A stretch of 33,651 bases of DNA from Pseudomonadota bacterium. Lineage in GTDB: Bacteria > Pseudomonadota > Gammaproteobacteria > Competibacterales > Competibacteraceae. Positions within the stretch are counted from its first letter, which is position 1. Each line of letters opens with the position of its first letter. Under the pieces are notes generated by a model. It saw only the letters and a program-made list of their open reading frames with translations. It was not told the origin of the DNA and ran no database searches. Where the stretch lies: positions 1 through 33,651 of the forward strand of contig JAUPTV010000095.1 of assembly GCA_030917925.1 (NCBI GenBank), given 5' to 3'. Below are positions 8,186 to 16,013 of this stretch, piece after piece. The translations under genes were made by a program, and so were the position numbers.

Positions 8186-8544
8186 AATTTCATTGATGCC
8201 ATCATGGAAATTGATCTTAATGTCGCAGCATGTAATTCACTTTCAATAAGTTTTTCGAGTTCAAGTTGCAGATTTTCTGGAAAATTTTTTCCTTGGTCCC
8301 GTGCGGTCCGCCAAAGGGCCATTAATTCAGCCAGCCGATTTCTTTGCTGGTCAGTGAAAAACTGATCAGGGTGAAAATCCCGAATAAATAATAAGGCGCT
8401 AAAATCATTTTCACCCAATTGCTCAGTGAGCGCATCCAATGCTTGGCCTGCAGTTTTTCCAGTAAATTGTTGATTACCAACAACCGCACAATAAGCTTTA
8501 TCTCCGTGATTATTTAATACCGGTAAAATTGCGATAGTAGTCAT
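8182..8544 (-). CDS. Conserved hypothetical protein paired with HNH nuclease
   Basis: 120 residues with no enzyme motif that I recognise. Residues about 3-40 look like a short beta-alpha unit (AILPVLNNHGDKAYCAVVG, then TAGQALDALTEQL). The remainder is helical and charged, with FHPDQFFTDQQRNRLAELMA and LELEKLIESELHAATLRS. An AAGGGG ribosome site precedes ATG 8544, which lies four bases beyond the permease stop. It overlaps the HNH gene by 4 bases, so the two are made together. It is soluble with no signal peptide. By context it could be a partner, inhibitor or specificity factor of the nuclease; this is inference only. Confidence 0.75.
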   Translation of the reverse strand: MTTIAILPVLNNHGDKAYCAVVGNQQFTGKTAGQALDALTEQLGENDFSALLFIRDFHPDQFFTDQQRNRLAELMALWRTARDQGKNFPENLQLELEKLIESELHAATLRSISMMASMKL

Positions 8545-8548
8545 TGTA

Positions 8549-9382
8549 TTACCCCTTCATCCCGCCGAGCATAATCCCGGCAATGTAGTACTTCTGCAAC
8601 ACGACAAACAACAGCATGACCGGCAACACGGTCAGCACCGAACCCGCCATCATCATTTCCGTATCCTGCACATGTTCACCCAATAAATTAGCCAGGGCCA
8701 CGGGCAGGGTGTACAGCGAACTGTCCGTCAGGACAATCAGCGGCCACATAAAATCATTCCACGCACCCATGAAGGTAAAAATCGCCAGCGTGACCAGAAT
8801 GGGGCGACACAGCGGCAACACCAGCGACCAGTAAATCCGGAACTCGCCTGCGCCGTCCATCCGCGCCGCATCTAGCAGACTATCCGGGATCGCCAGCAGA
8901 TATTGGCGAATCAGGAAAATGCCGAAGATGCTGGCCATGCCGGGAACAATCACCCCCCAGTAAGTGTTGATCAACCCAAATTGTTTGAGTAACAGGAACA
9001 GCGGCAGCATCGCCACTTGGGCCGGAATCACCAGCGCCCCCAGCAAGCCCTGAAACAGCGGATCACGGCCCTGGAACCGGAACTTGGCGAAGGCATAGCC
9101 GGCCATCGAATTGATGAATAACGAAATCGCTGTCACTGCCCCGGCCAACAGTGCGCTGTTCAACAGATACCGCGCCAGATCCAGCCGGGTGAACAGCGCC
9201 GTGTAATGCTCAAATGTGACCGTACTCGGCCACAGGCGCGGCGGGACGCTGTTCGCTTCGCCGGACGGCATCAGCGAGGCGGCGATCATCCACCACAGCG
9301 GCGTCAGCGTCAGCAGCAGACCGAATATCAGCAGTCCGTACAACGCCAGCGCCGGGAAAAAGGAACGCATAAAGCGGTTCAT
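8549..9382 (-). CDS. Carbohydrate ABC transporter permease, MalG type
   Basis: 277 residues with six predicted membrane helices. The N-terminus reads ALYGLLIFGLLLTLTPLWWM, followed by a periplasmic loop with PSGEANSVPPRLWPST, as usual for MalG-family (CUT1) permeases. The cytoplasmic EAA loop that docks on the ATPase is present as DAARMDGAGEFRIYWSLVLP. The C-terminal KYYIAGIMLGGMKG is the family ending. I chose ATG 9382 rather than an upstream start at 9481 because it gives the normal family length and overlaps the previous permease stop in an ATGA junction. It works with the permease at 9379-10272 and the binding lipoprotein at 10269-11576. Confidence 0.93.
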   Translation of the reverse strand: MNRFMRSFFPALALYGLLIFGLLLTLTPLWWMIAASLMPSGEANSVPPRLWPSTVTFEHYTALFTRLDLARYLLNSALLAGAVTAISLFINSMAGYAFAKFRFQGRDPLFQGLLGALVIPAQVAMLPLFLLLKQFGLINTYWGVIVPGMASIFGIFLIRQYLLAIPDSLLDAARMDGAGEFRIYWSLVLPLCRPILVTLAIFTFMGAWNDFMWPLIVLTDSSLYTLPVALANLLGEHVQDTEMMMAGSVLTVLPVMLLFVVLQKYYIAGIMLGGMKG

Positions 9383-10272
9383 GACGACGCTCTCCGGCGT
9401 AATTTTAATTGCAGCACCGTCCCGGCCAGAATCAACACAAACAGAATAAACGCCGCCGCCGAAGCGTAGCCCATGTTCCACCAGCGGAAGCCTTCCTCAT
9501 ACATTAGCAGCACGATGCTCAAAGTTCGGTTCGCGGGACCGCCCTGGGTCATCACATAGGGTTCAGCGAAGACCTGAAAATAGCCAATCATGGTCATTAA
9601 CGCCACGAACAGGAACGTCGGTCCCAGCAGGGGCAGGGTGATATGCCGGAACTGCGCCCAGGCTTGAGCGCCGTCAATCCGCGCCGCTTCGTAGAGTTGC
9701 GGCGGAATATTCTGTAAACCGGCGATAAAAATGATCATGTTGAAGCCGAAATTCTTCCACACCGCCATCAGAATAATCGCCGGCATCGCCCAATCAGGGT
9801 CGCCCAGCCAGTCTATCGGTTCAATGCCCGCCAGGCTCAACCCGTAATTCAGCAACCCATAACGGGGATGGTAGAGATAGCGCCAGACTACGGCTACCGC
9901 CACCAGCGTGGTCACCACGGGCAGAAAGAACGCAGTGCGGAACAGACCGGGAAAGCGGGTTAGCCGGGCATTGACCAGCAGCGCTGCGCCCAAGGACACG
10001 GCGACGGATAGCGGGCCGCCGAGAATAACGAAATAGAAGGTATTGCCGATTGCCGTCCAGAACAGCGGACTTTGCAGCAAGTGCAGATAGTTATTGAAGC
10101 CGACAAAGCGCAGCCGGTTGAGATCGCCCAGGGCGTAAATATCGAAATCAGTGAAGCTCAACAACAGTGCCGCCAATACCGGCAAGAAGAAGAACACCGC
10201 AATCAGCAGCAATGCCGGGGTTAGAAACACCCAGGCGCTAAAAGCCGCATGACGCTCCAAACCATTCATCAT
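9379..10272 (-). CDS. Carbohydrate ABC transporter permease, MalF/UgpA type
   Basis: 297 residues, six membrane helices, with AFSAWVFLTPALLLIAVFFF as the first helix. The EAA motif is YEAARIDGAQAWAQFRHITL, followed by the LLGPTFLFVALMTMIGYFQV helix and VMTQGGPANRT, all standard for CUT1 permeases such as MalF, UgpA and LacF. Its ATG at 10272 overlaps the stop of the binding-protein gene and its end overlaps the start of the second permease, so all three are translated as one unit. No ATP-binding subunit is encoded nearby. A shared MsmX/MalK-like ATPase encoded elsewhere would be needed. A palindromic repeat lies only 6 bases upstream of its start. Confidence 0.93.
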   Translation of the reverse strand: MMNGLERHAAFSAWVFLTPALLLIAVFFFLPVLAALLLSFTDFDIYALGDLNRLRFVGFNNYLHLLQSPLFWTAIGNTFYFVILGGPLSVAVSLGAALLVNARLTRFPGLFRTAFFLPVVTTLVAVAVVWRYLYHPRYGLLNYGLSLAGIEPIDWLGDPDWAMPAIILMAVWKNFGFNMIIFIAGLQNIPPQLYEAARIDGAQAWAQFRHITLPLLGPTFLFVALMTMIGYFQVFAEPYVMTQGGPANRTLSIVLLMYEEGFRWWNMGYASAAAFILFVLILAGTVLQLKLRRRASS

Positions 10273-11576
10273 CGCTGTCCCTCACCCTCTGGGAGAGGGG
10301 CCGGGGGTGAGGGCGGCTGTTCCCGCTCCAGCAACCACCGCCGCTTTTCCAGAATACGATCCACCTCCCGATCCAGCGCCGCCAGCGCTTCATCCACACT
10401 CATTTGCTGACGCGCCGTCATTTCTGCGTAATACGTCAAACGACTGGCAATCCGTTCCCATTCGGGAATCGGCGGGGTCGCCTGAACATTTTGCAATTGC
10501 TGGCGAAACGCCTGGGCATAACGGTTGCCCGCCAATGCCGGAATCTTCCAGGCCGATTGCCGGGCAGGCAGGTCGCCGGTGATTTGATAAAACTGCGCCT
10601 GCTGTTCCGGTTCAGCCAAATACTCCAGCAACTTCCAGGCGGCGTCCTGACGCGGCGACGTGCGACTGAGCGCGAGACTGGCCCCGCCCGCCAGCGATGC
10701 GCCCGGTAACGGCGCGGTCATCCACTGATCCTGCAAACCTGCCGGCAACCGCCGCCGAAATTCGCCAATATTCCACGGTCCGGTGATATAAACCGCGAAA
10801 TAACCGTTGGCAAATTCCTGATAAAGATTAGCCATCTGGGTATTGCTCATCGGCGGTGCTAATTCCTCGGCAAACAGGCTTAAATAAAACCGGAATGCTT
10901 CCTTGAAGCGGGGATTCTGGAAGTCGCCATATTGATCCCGATCCCGCAACAGCGTTGCGCCGCGTTGCAGGGCGAGAATTACCAGAAACTGCCATTCATT
11001 GACCGGCAACAAGATGGCGTAACGCTCCGTCTCGTCCAGCGTCTTCAACCGGGCCATGGCTTGTAACCAGTCGTCCCAGGTCGTCGGCGGCTCGGGGTAG
11101 CCCACCGCTTTCAGCAAATCGCTCCGATAAAAAAAGAGTCGCGTATCGACATACCAGGGCAACGCCCAGGTCTGACCATTCAGCCGGTTAGTGGCGAGAA
11201 TGCCGGGGAAATAGTCATTGACGGCGGCGGCGGGCCAGCCTTGCAGCCGCGCATCCAGCGGTTCCAGCGCTCGCAGCGCCACAAATTCGGGAATCCAGGT
11301 ATTACCGAGCTGGAACACGTCAGGCATGGCGTCGCCGGCATAAGCAGTCAGCAATTTTTCATGCGCGGCGCTCCAGGGAATTTGTTGGACCCGCACCCGG
11401 ATACCCGGATGGCGGCGCTCAAACTCCGGCAACAGCGCCTTGACCTGCTCGCCTTCCTGGCCCATCGCCCAGAATTCCACCACCACCGGTTGATCGCTGG
11501 GCGCATGACAACCAATCAGCCCCACAGCAGCGAAAATAATGAGCAGCAAGCAATGGCGGATAGTGAGCGTGCGCAT
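10269..11576 (-). CDS. Sugar ABC transporter substrate-binding lipoprotein (solute-binding family 1)
   Basis: 435 residues from ATG 11576. The N-terminus is a type II signal peptide with lipobox LIGC (lipidated Cys23), so the mature protein is membrane-anchored in the periplasm. Family 1 (MalE-like) features follow: VVVEFWAMGQEGEQVKALLP, FERRHPGIRVRVQQIPW, the DVFQLGNTW hinge segment, and GYFAVYITGPWNIGEFRR. The start at Met23 of the longer open frame is chosen because it places the charged signal peptide at the N-terminus, although no strong ribosome site precedes it. The last 18 or so residues come from the palindromic repeat. The neighbouring GH94 and glycosidase-like genes suggest it binds beta-linked gluco-oligosaccharides; the ligand is not determined. 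Confidence 0.9.
   Translation of the reverse strand: MRTLTIRHCLLLIIFAAVGLIGCHAPSDQPVVVEFWAMGQEGEQVKALLPEFERRHPGIRVRVQQIPWSAAHEKLLTAYAGDAMPDVFQLGNTWIPEFVALRALEPLDARLQGWPAAAVNDYFPGILATNRLNGQTWALPWYVDTRLFFYRSDLLKAVGYPEPPTTWDDWLQAMARLKTLDETERYAILLPVNEWQFLVILALQRGATLLRDRDQYGDFQNPRFKEAFRFYLSLFAEELAPPMSNTQMANLYQEFANGYFAVYITGPWNIGEFRRRLPAGLQDQWMTAPLPGASLAGGASLALSRTSPRQDAAWKLLEYLAEPEQQAQFYQITGDLPARQSAWKIPALAGNRYAQAFRQQLQNVQATPPIPEWERIASRLTYYAEMTARQQMSVDEALAALDREVDRILEKRRWLLEREQPPSPPAPLPEGEGQR
10279..10313. repeat. Palindromic repeat at the binding-protein/permease junction
   Basis: CCCTCACCC (10279-10287) and GGGTGAGGG (10305-10313) are exact inverted copies flanking an inner CTCT/AGAG palindrome, giving a stable stem-loop. 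On the minus strand it encodes the last codons of the binding protein (tail with PPSPPAPLPEGEG), which do not look like solute-binding-protein sequence. This is a common dispersed repeat type in proteobacterial genomes. It ends 6 bases before the permease start at 10272. Confidence 0.7.
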
Positions 11577-11673
11577 GGAGAGCCGTGAATGGGCGGGAGA
11601 AGCGAGGCACCGATCAATGCCGATCAGCGCTGGAAAGGTCAACCAGAATTGTATATTGAATTGACAGGGGCGG

Positions 11674-13281
11674 TTAGTTTCCCGGTGGAATTTGTTGAAT
11701 CAGCAATAATCCCATCTGCTCAAGCCCGTCCACCGAAGCCGTTCCCGGCACCATCCCCGACTGGAATCCCGCCGCGATAAACCGTTCCAGTTGCGCCGGG
11801 TCGCGGGAAAAGACATGCACCGGGACTTCCCAGGAAATCTCCCGGCCCCCGACAATCGCCGGCGGTTGATGATCGCCGATGACCAGCAGCAGCGCATTCG
11901 ATGGCGCATAGTCGCGTAAGTAGCCGCCCAACACGGCCAGGTTGTACCGAACGCTTTCTCGGTAAGCCGTGGCCAGCGCCGCCCCATCCAGCCGTTCCGC
12001 CAGTTTCACCTCTGCCACTGCTGCGCCCTCTCCCGCAGGAACCTCAATATCGTCCCAGTTCGGCTGATAGGGCGGCAGGGGCGCAAAAGGCGCGTGACTG
12101 TTGATCGTCGGGAAAAAGAGGAAGATCGGTGGTCGGTCAGTCTGCGCCAGTTCAGTACGATGAACCTGGTACAGGCTGTACTGATCAGGAATCGTCCACC
12201 AGCCATAAGCCGGGCCGTGATAGTCCAAACGCTCGGCGTTATATATCTCGGTGAATCCATAGAACTGTCCTTCCGGCCACGGATAGCGCAACCCCGGCAT
12301 CACCGCCAGGGTCCGATAGCCCGCCTCAGCAAAGCGGTGCGCCAGCGTCCGGCGGTCCGAAACCAGCAAATCCCGATAGTCGCCCTGATCGGCGATGCGC
12401 AAACCCGACAGCAGGCTGGAATGCGCCAGCCAGGACTGGCCGCCAAATGTGCTGGACTTCACCCGCGCCGAGGCCATCCGCCAACCCGCCGATTCCAGCG
12501 TCCGTCCCAGCGCCGCAAATTCTCCGGCCAACGGTTCGGCAAACCGGGGATCATCGAAAACCAGCGCCCCGTAGGACTCAAAAAAAATCACGAAAACATC
12601 ACCCGGTTTCCGGTCACTCCGGCTCAGAATCGGCAACGGCGGCGCAGCGGCGATCCATCCCTGATGGCGGAACACCGTCGCCTCCAGCGCCAACTGAATT
12701 TGCTCGACGAATACCGGCGTGACCGGCAAGGCAAATGCGCGTTCAGCAGGCAGGCGCTCACTCCACCGGCCAGCGCCATAAAGCGTCAGCAACCCCACCG
12801 CCAGTACGCCCAATCCACGTCGCAGCCTGGGCTGATCCAGCGCCGCCAGCACCATTTGCAACGCCCAGCGCAAAGCCACGGTCAAAATTCCCAGCAGAAC
12901 CAGCAGCGCCAAACTGCCGAGTGCCAGTTGCCAAGCGGCCACGCTGTCCATCAACATCGCCGCGACTGCCGGAAGATGCTGGCTGTCCCAGTACAGATGG
13001 ACTGAACGCCCCAGCAAGGCGGGCGCCGTCACATCGACATACCGGCCCAGCGCCAGGAGCATCACCCCGCTGAGCAGCAGATTTCGCCTCCAGCGCTCAG
13101 GCGTCCTACGGCAAACGACCACCAGCGCCAACAGCAGCACTAACAGGTCCAGCGACAGTTCCGGGACCCAATGCACCCCGGCGGTCGGCCAGCGATTCTG
13201 GAAAGTCAGTACGGAATTCAGCAGCGCCAGCGCCAGCGCCAGTCGAAAACCGTTTATAATAAATCTCGACAGGCGTTTCAT
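11674..13281 (-). CDS. Membrane sulfatase / LTA synthase-superfamily phosphotransferase-like protein
   Basis: 535 residues from ATG 13281. The first 190 residues hold about five membrane helices, and the rest is an extracytoplasmic alkaline-phosphatase-fold domain. Metal and active-site elements seen are FFESYGAL (Glu235), KSSTFGGQSWLAHSSLLSG (candidate nucleophile Thr278), FPTINSHAPF (His396) and LVIGDHQPP (Asp470-His471). This superfamily includes lipoteichoic acid synthases, OpgB-type phosphoglycerol transferases that decorate periplasmic glucans, and EptA-like ethanolamine transferases. OpgB-like modification of glucans would suit the adjacent glucan genes, but that link is inference. ATG 13281 is preferred over 13332 because MKRLSRFIINGF is a typical membrane N-terminus. 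It may share transcription with the binding-protein gene 97 bases downstream. Confidence 0.75.
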   Translation of the reverse strand: MKRLSRFIINGFRLALALALLNSVLTFQNRWPTAGVHWVPELSLDLLVLLLALVVVCRRTPERWRRNLLLSGVMLLALGRYVDVTAPALLGRSVHLYWDSQHLPAVAAMLMDSVAAWQLALGSLALLVLLGILTVALRWALQMVLAALDQPRLRRGLGVLAVGLLTLYGAGRWSERLPAERAFALPVTPVFVEQIQLALEATVFRHQGWIAAAPPLPILSRSDRKPGDVFVIFFESYGALVFDDPRFAEPLAGEFAALGRTLESAGWRMASARVKSSTFGGQSWLAHSSLLSGLRIADQGDYRDLLVSDRRTLAHRFAEAGYRTLAVMPGLRYPWPEGQFYGFTEIYNAERLDYHGPAYGWWTIPDQYSLYQVHRTELAQTDRPPIFLFFPTINSHAPFAPLPPYQPNWDDIEVPAGEGAAVAEVKLAERLDGAALATAYRESVRYNLAVLGGYLRDYAPSNALLLVIGDHQPPAIVGGREISWEVPVHVFSRDPAQLERFIAAGFQSGMVPGTASVDGLEQMGLLLIQQIPPGN

Positions 13282-13368
13282 AGGGACAGGGAGATTCAGG
13301 GAGTTGGTGAGTGGTAGAGCCTGTCGCTGCATACTGCAACCCGACCCCGACGACAGGAGGCGAACTCG

Positions 13369-13776
13369 ATGAGCCAGTTAGACAAAGAAGCATCAGCCAT
13401 CCCGACTGAGAACGATGTTCATCAGACCGGACGTCAGCCCAGCGAAGACATGCAGCGCTGTCTCGACGAGGTCGTCGCGGTGCTGCGCAAATACCCGGTC
13501 GGCGTCACGCTCTGTCTGGCCAGCGACCAGGAATCAGTGCTGCTCTACCGCATTCCCGAATGGTGCGCGGTATCGCTGAGCGACAACGGGCCGGAAGTCA
13601 ATGCAGACCCGTTATGGGAAACCGACGACCTGGAACAGTTGCTGGTTCGCACCTACCAGATGTCCAGCGCTCTGCGCACTATGAATGAACGCATGTCCAG
13701 CGAATCAGCGCAGTTGGATGATTTTGTCCAGAGCCTGGGTCAGCACCTCCTGGATCCTGACCGCAAGGCGCATTAA
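13369..13776 (+). CDS. Hypothetical protein, 135 aa
   Basis: I do not recognise this family. A perfect AGGAGG ribosome site stands 8 bases before ATG 13369. The product is acidic and soluble with no signal peptide or membrane segment. The middle (about 25-75) looks like an alpha/beta unit: MQRCLDEVVAVLRKYPVGVTL, then ESVLLYRIPEWCAVSLSD. The last third is helical and charged (MSSALRTMNERMSSESAQLD). It is transcribed divergently from the membrane transferase and ends 7 bases from the stop of the convergent Sel1 gene. A regulatory or adaptor role is possible, with no direct evidence. Confidence 0.8.
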   Translation: MSQLDKEASAIPTENDVHQTGRQPSEDMQRCLDEVVAVLRKYPVGVTLCLASDQESVLLYRIPEWCAVSLSDNGPEVNADPLWETDDLEQLLVRTYQMSSALRTMNERMSSESAQLDDFVQSLGQHLLDPDRKAH

Positions 13777-13783
13777 CAGCATT

Positions 13784-15862
13784 TCAGTTCCGGGCATTAG
13801 CCATCCGCCATTTCTGCGCTAACTGTCGAGCCTCCGCCCGCTGTTCTTCACCCAGCCGGTTCGAGATCGATTCCAGCGACTGCATCGCCCCCAGATAGCC
13901 GTTGGACACTGCCAGGTCCAGCCATAGATACGCCTTGACCCGATCCAGCGCCACCCCACGCCCATTACTGTAAAACATGCCCAGTCCATATTGCGCCAAT
14001 GGTAGATTGCTGTTGGCCGCTTTCTCAAACCAGTCAAAGGCTTGCCGGTTATCACCGGGGACGCCGCGGTCGGTAGCATACAGTACGCCCAGCAGCACCT
14101 GAGCCAGCGCTACATTTTGCTCAGCCGCCTTGCGATACCATTCAGCCGCTTGCGCCTCGTTGCGGGGCAAGCCACCCCGACCATCGGCATACATCAATCC
14201 CAGATTTAACTGCGCCGCCGCCAATCCCCGGTTGGCGGCTTTCCGCAACCAGATTACCGCCTGCTGATCGTCACGCGGTGCTCCCCGTCCGGTCGCGTAA
14301 AACAGCCCGACATTGAATTCCGACTCGGCGTCGCCCTGTTTGGCCGCTTCCTGGAACCAGCGCAGCGCCTGGCGTTCGTCCTGCGACACCCCGACGCCTT
14401 TGGCATACATTTTTGCCAATTGCGCCTGACTGGCGGTATGACCCTGCTCGGCGGCTTTGCGATACCACTCCACTGCTTGCCGTTCGTTCTGACTGTCCGC
14501 GCCCTGCCGGGCATGGTGCACGCCCAGGTTATATTGCGCCTCAGCAATCCCCTGTTCCGCAGCCTGGCGCAACCAGTTTAATCCCGTCCGCTCATCACGC
14601 GTCACGCCGCGCCCGGCCAGATAACGTTCGGACAGGCGTAATTGCGCCTCAGCGCTACCGCCCGCCGCCGCTCGCTCCAGCAATTGAATGCCCTTGGCTT
14701 CATCCAGGGCAATGCCACGACCCTCCAGATACCGACGGGACAACTCCAGTTGCGCCAGAGGTAGATCCTGGTCAGCGGCCCGCCGAAGCCAGAACAGCGC
14801 CTGGCGTTCGTCCCCAGCGATGCCAAGACCTTCGGCGTACATCCGCCCCAGCGAGTACTGCGCCATTGGCAAATTCCGATCAGCCGCCATGCGATACCAG
14901 CGCACCGCTTCGCTATCATTACGGGCGACGCCCTGCCCTTCGGCGTACATCCGTCCGATGTTGAGTTCAGCCAGACCCAAACCTTGTTCCGCCGCCTTGC
15001 GGAACCAGCGAAACGCCTCTTGATCATCACGGCCCACGCCACGCCCGCTCAGATACCGCACTGCCAGATTGTACTGGGCCTCGGCATTACCCTGTTCCGC
15101 CGCCTGGCGGTACCACTGCGTCGCATCCTGATCATTGACCGCGGTGCCACGACCTGCCGCAAGCATGGAACCCAGCGCCAACTGGGCGCTGGCGTTGCCT
15201 TGCTGAGCAGCCTGCTGATACCAGCGTACCGCTTCCTTATCGTCGCGGGAGACGCCGCGCCCGCTGGCATAATAGTTTCCCAACTCGGCTTGAGCCGCCG
15301 CGTAGCCCTGTTCAGCGGACCTGCGATACCATTGTGCGGCTTCAATATCACTCTGCTTTTGGCCTCGACCGTTGGCATACTGCGTCGCCAGAGTATATTG
15401 AGCTTCGGGATTGCCCCGCTCCGCTGATTTGACCAACCAGAAGGACGCCTCTTTTTCACTGGGGGCGGCCTGTGGGTTGTTGGCGTACAAAATGCCCAGA
15501 TGAAACTGCGCGTCGGCGTTGCCCTGCATGGCCGCCCGCCGCAGCCATTCGGTCGCGGTACGCTGGTTTTTCGCCACGCCCTGACCCTGCAAATACATCA
15601 GGCCGATCATGGTCTGCGCCCGAGGATCGCCCTGTTTGGCCCAGGCCAGATACTCACGGAACGCTGTGGCATAATCCCCGCGCTGATACGCTTCGGCAGC
15701 GCTGTTGGCCGCCGCCTCGGGCGCTCCTGGACGCACGTCGCCATAGTGCCAGACGCCCTGGGCATCCTGCCACTTCTTGACCATCGAATCCGTCGGCGGG
15801 TCTGCCGCCTGGACAACGCCAGCCCATAGCACGGCCATCCACCATAACGCTCTTTTACGCAT
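13784..15862 (-). CDS. Secreted Sel1-like repeat protein with N-terminal DUF4124-like segment
   Basis: 692 residues from the third of three consecutive ATGs. AGGAG abuts the first ATG, so the third (15862) has the best spacing, about 6 bases. A signal peptide (ALWWMAVLWAGVVQAA) is followed by a DUF4124-like stretch (KKWQDAQGVWHYGDVRPG). Sixteen 36-residue Sel1 units of the pattern A-AQ-LG-Y--GRGV--D---A--W-RKAAEQG follow, then a degenerate seventeenth ending SLESISNRLGEEQ. Sel1 solenoids are protein-binding scaffolds in periplasmic signalling and envelope assembly. Unit 2 (ANNPQAAPSEKEA) and unit 11 (HHARQGADSQNE) deviate in the glycine turn. The partner is unknown. Confidence 0.9.
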   Translation of the reverse strand: MRKRALWWMAVLWAGVVQAADPPTDSMVKKWQDAQGVWHYGDVRPGAPEAAANSAAEAYQRGDYATAFREYLAWAKQGDPRAQTMIGLMYLQGQGVAKNQRTATEWLRRAAMQGNADAQFHLGILYANNPQAAPSEKEASFWLVKSAERGNPEAQYTLATQYANGRGQKQSDIEAAQWYRRSAEQGYAAAQAELGNYYASGRGVSRDDKEAVRWYQQAAQQGNASAQLALGSMLAAGRGTAVNDQDATQWYRQAAEQGNAEAQYNLAVRYLSGRGVGRDDQEAFRWFRKAAEQGLGLAELNIGRMYAEGQGVARNDSEAVRWYRMAADRNLPMAQYSLGRMYAEGLGIAGDERQALFWLRRAADQDLPLAQLELSRRYLEGRGIALDEAKGIQLLERAAAGGSAEAQLRLSERYLAGRGVTRDERTGLNWLRQAAEQGIAEAQYNLGVHHARQGADSQNERQAVEWYRKAAEQGHTASQAQLAKMYAKGVGVSQDERQALRWFQEAAKQGDAESEFNVGLFYATGRGAPRDDQQAVIWLRKAANRGLAAAQLNLGLMYADGRGGLPRNEAQAAEWYRKAAEQNVALAQVLLGVLYATDRGVPGDNRQAFDWFEKAANSNLPLAQYGLGMFYSNGRGVALDRVKAYLWLDLAVSNGYLGAMQSLESISNRLGEEQRAEARQLAQKWRMANARN

Positions 15863-15971
15863 CATCATCTCCTCTCCATTGAGAATTTTTTAAATTGTTG
15901 TTCGCCAAGACCCTCTCATCGACGGCCAATGGCCAGACTTTTGATGAAAACCACTGGACAATTCAGTACGC

Positions 15972-15977
15972 TATAAT
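15972..15977 (+). promoter_or_regulatory. -10 element upstream of the TerD operon
   Basis: A perfect TATAAT lies 36 bases before the first TerD-family start, in the 151-base gap divergent from the Sel1 gene. A TGGACA is present upstream but only 11 bases away, too close to serve as its -35. The region 17 bases upstream does not match consensus, so activator help or another sigma contact would be needed. The downstream ribosome site is GAGGA, about 8 bases before ATG 16014. Confidence 0.4.
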
Positions 15978-16013
15978 CCAACTTTTAACCCCATCACTAT
16001 GAGGACATGATGA

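Noticed and set aside
11646-11662. A/T-rich partial dyad AATTGTATATTGAATT as an operator for the binding-protein operon
   Set aside because: Only the outer AATT arms and the central ATAT are symmetric, and no good promoter could be placed beside it, so it was not called.
12094-13005. 303-codon plus-strand open frame
   Set aside because: It is antisense to the membrane transferase. Its translation is Gln/Arg/Pro-rich with no recognisable domain.
13784-15862. Tandem DNA repeat or CRISPR-like array
   Set aside because: The periodicity is about 108 bases, diverged at the DNA level, and reflects 36-residue Sel1 protein repeats, not spacer-repeat structure.
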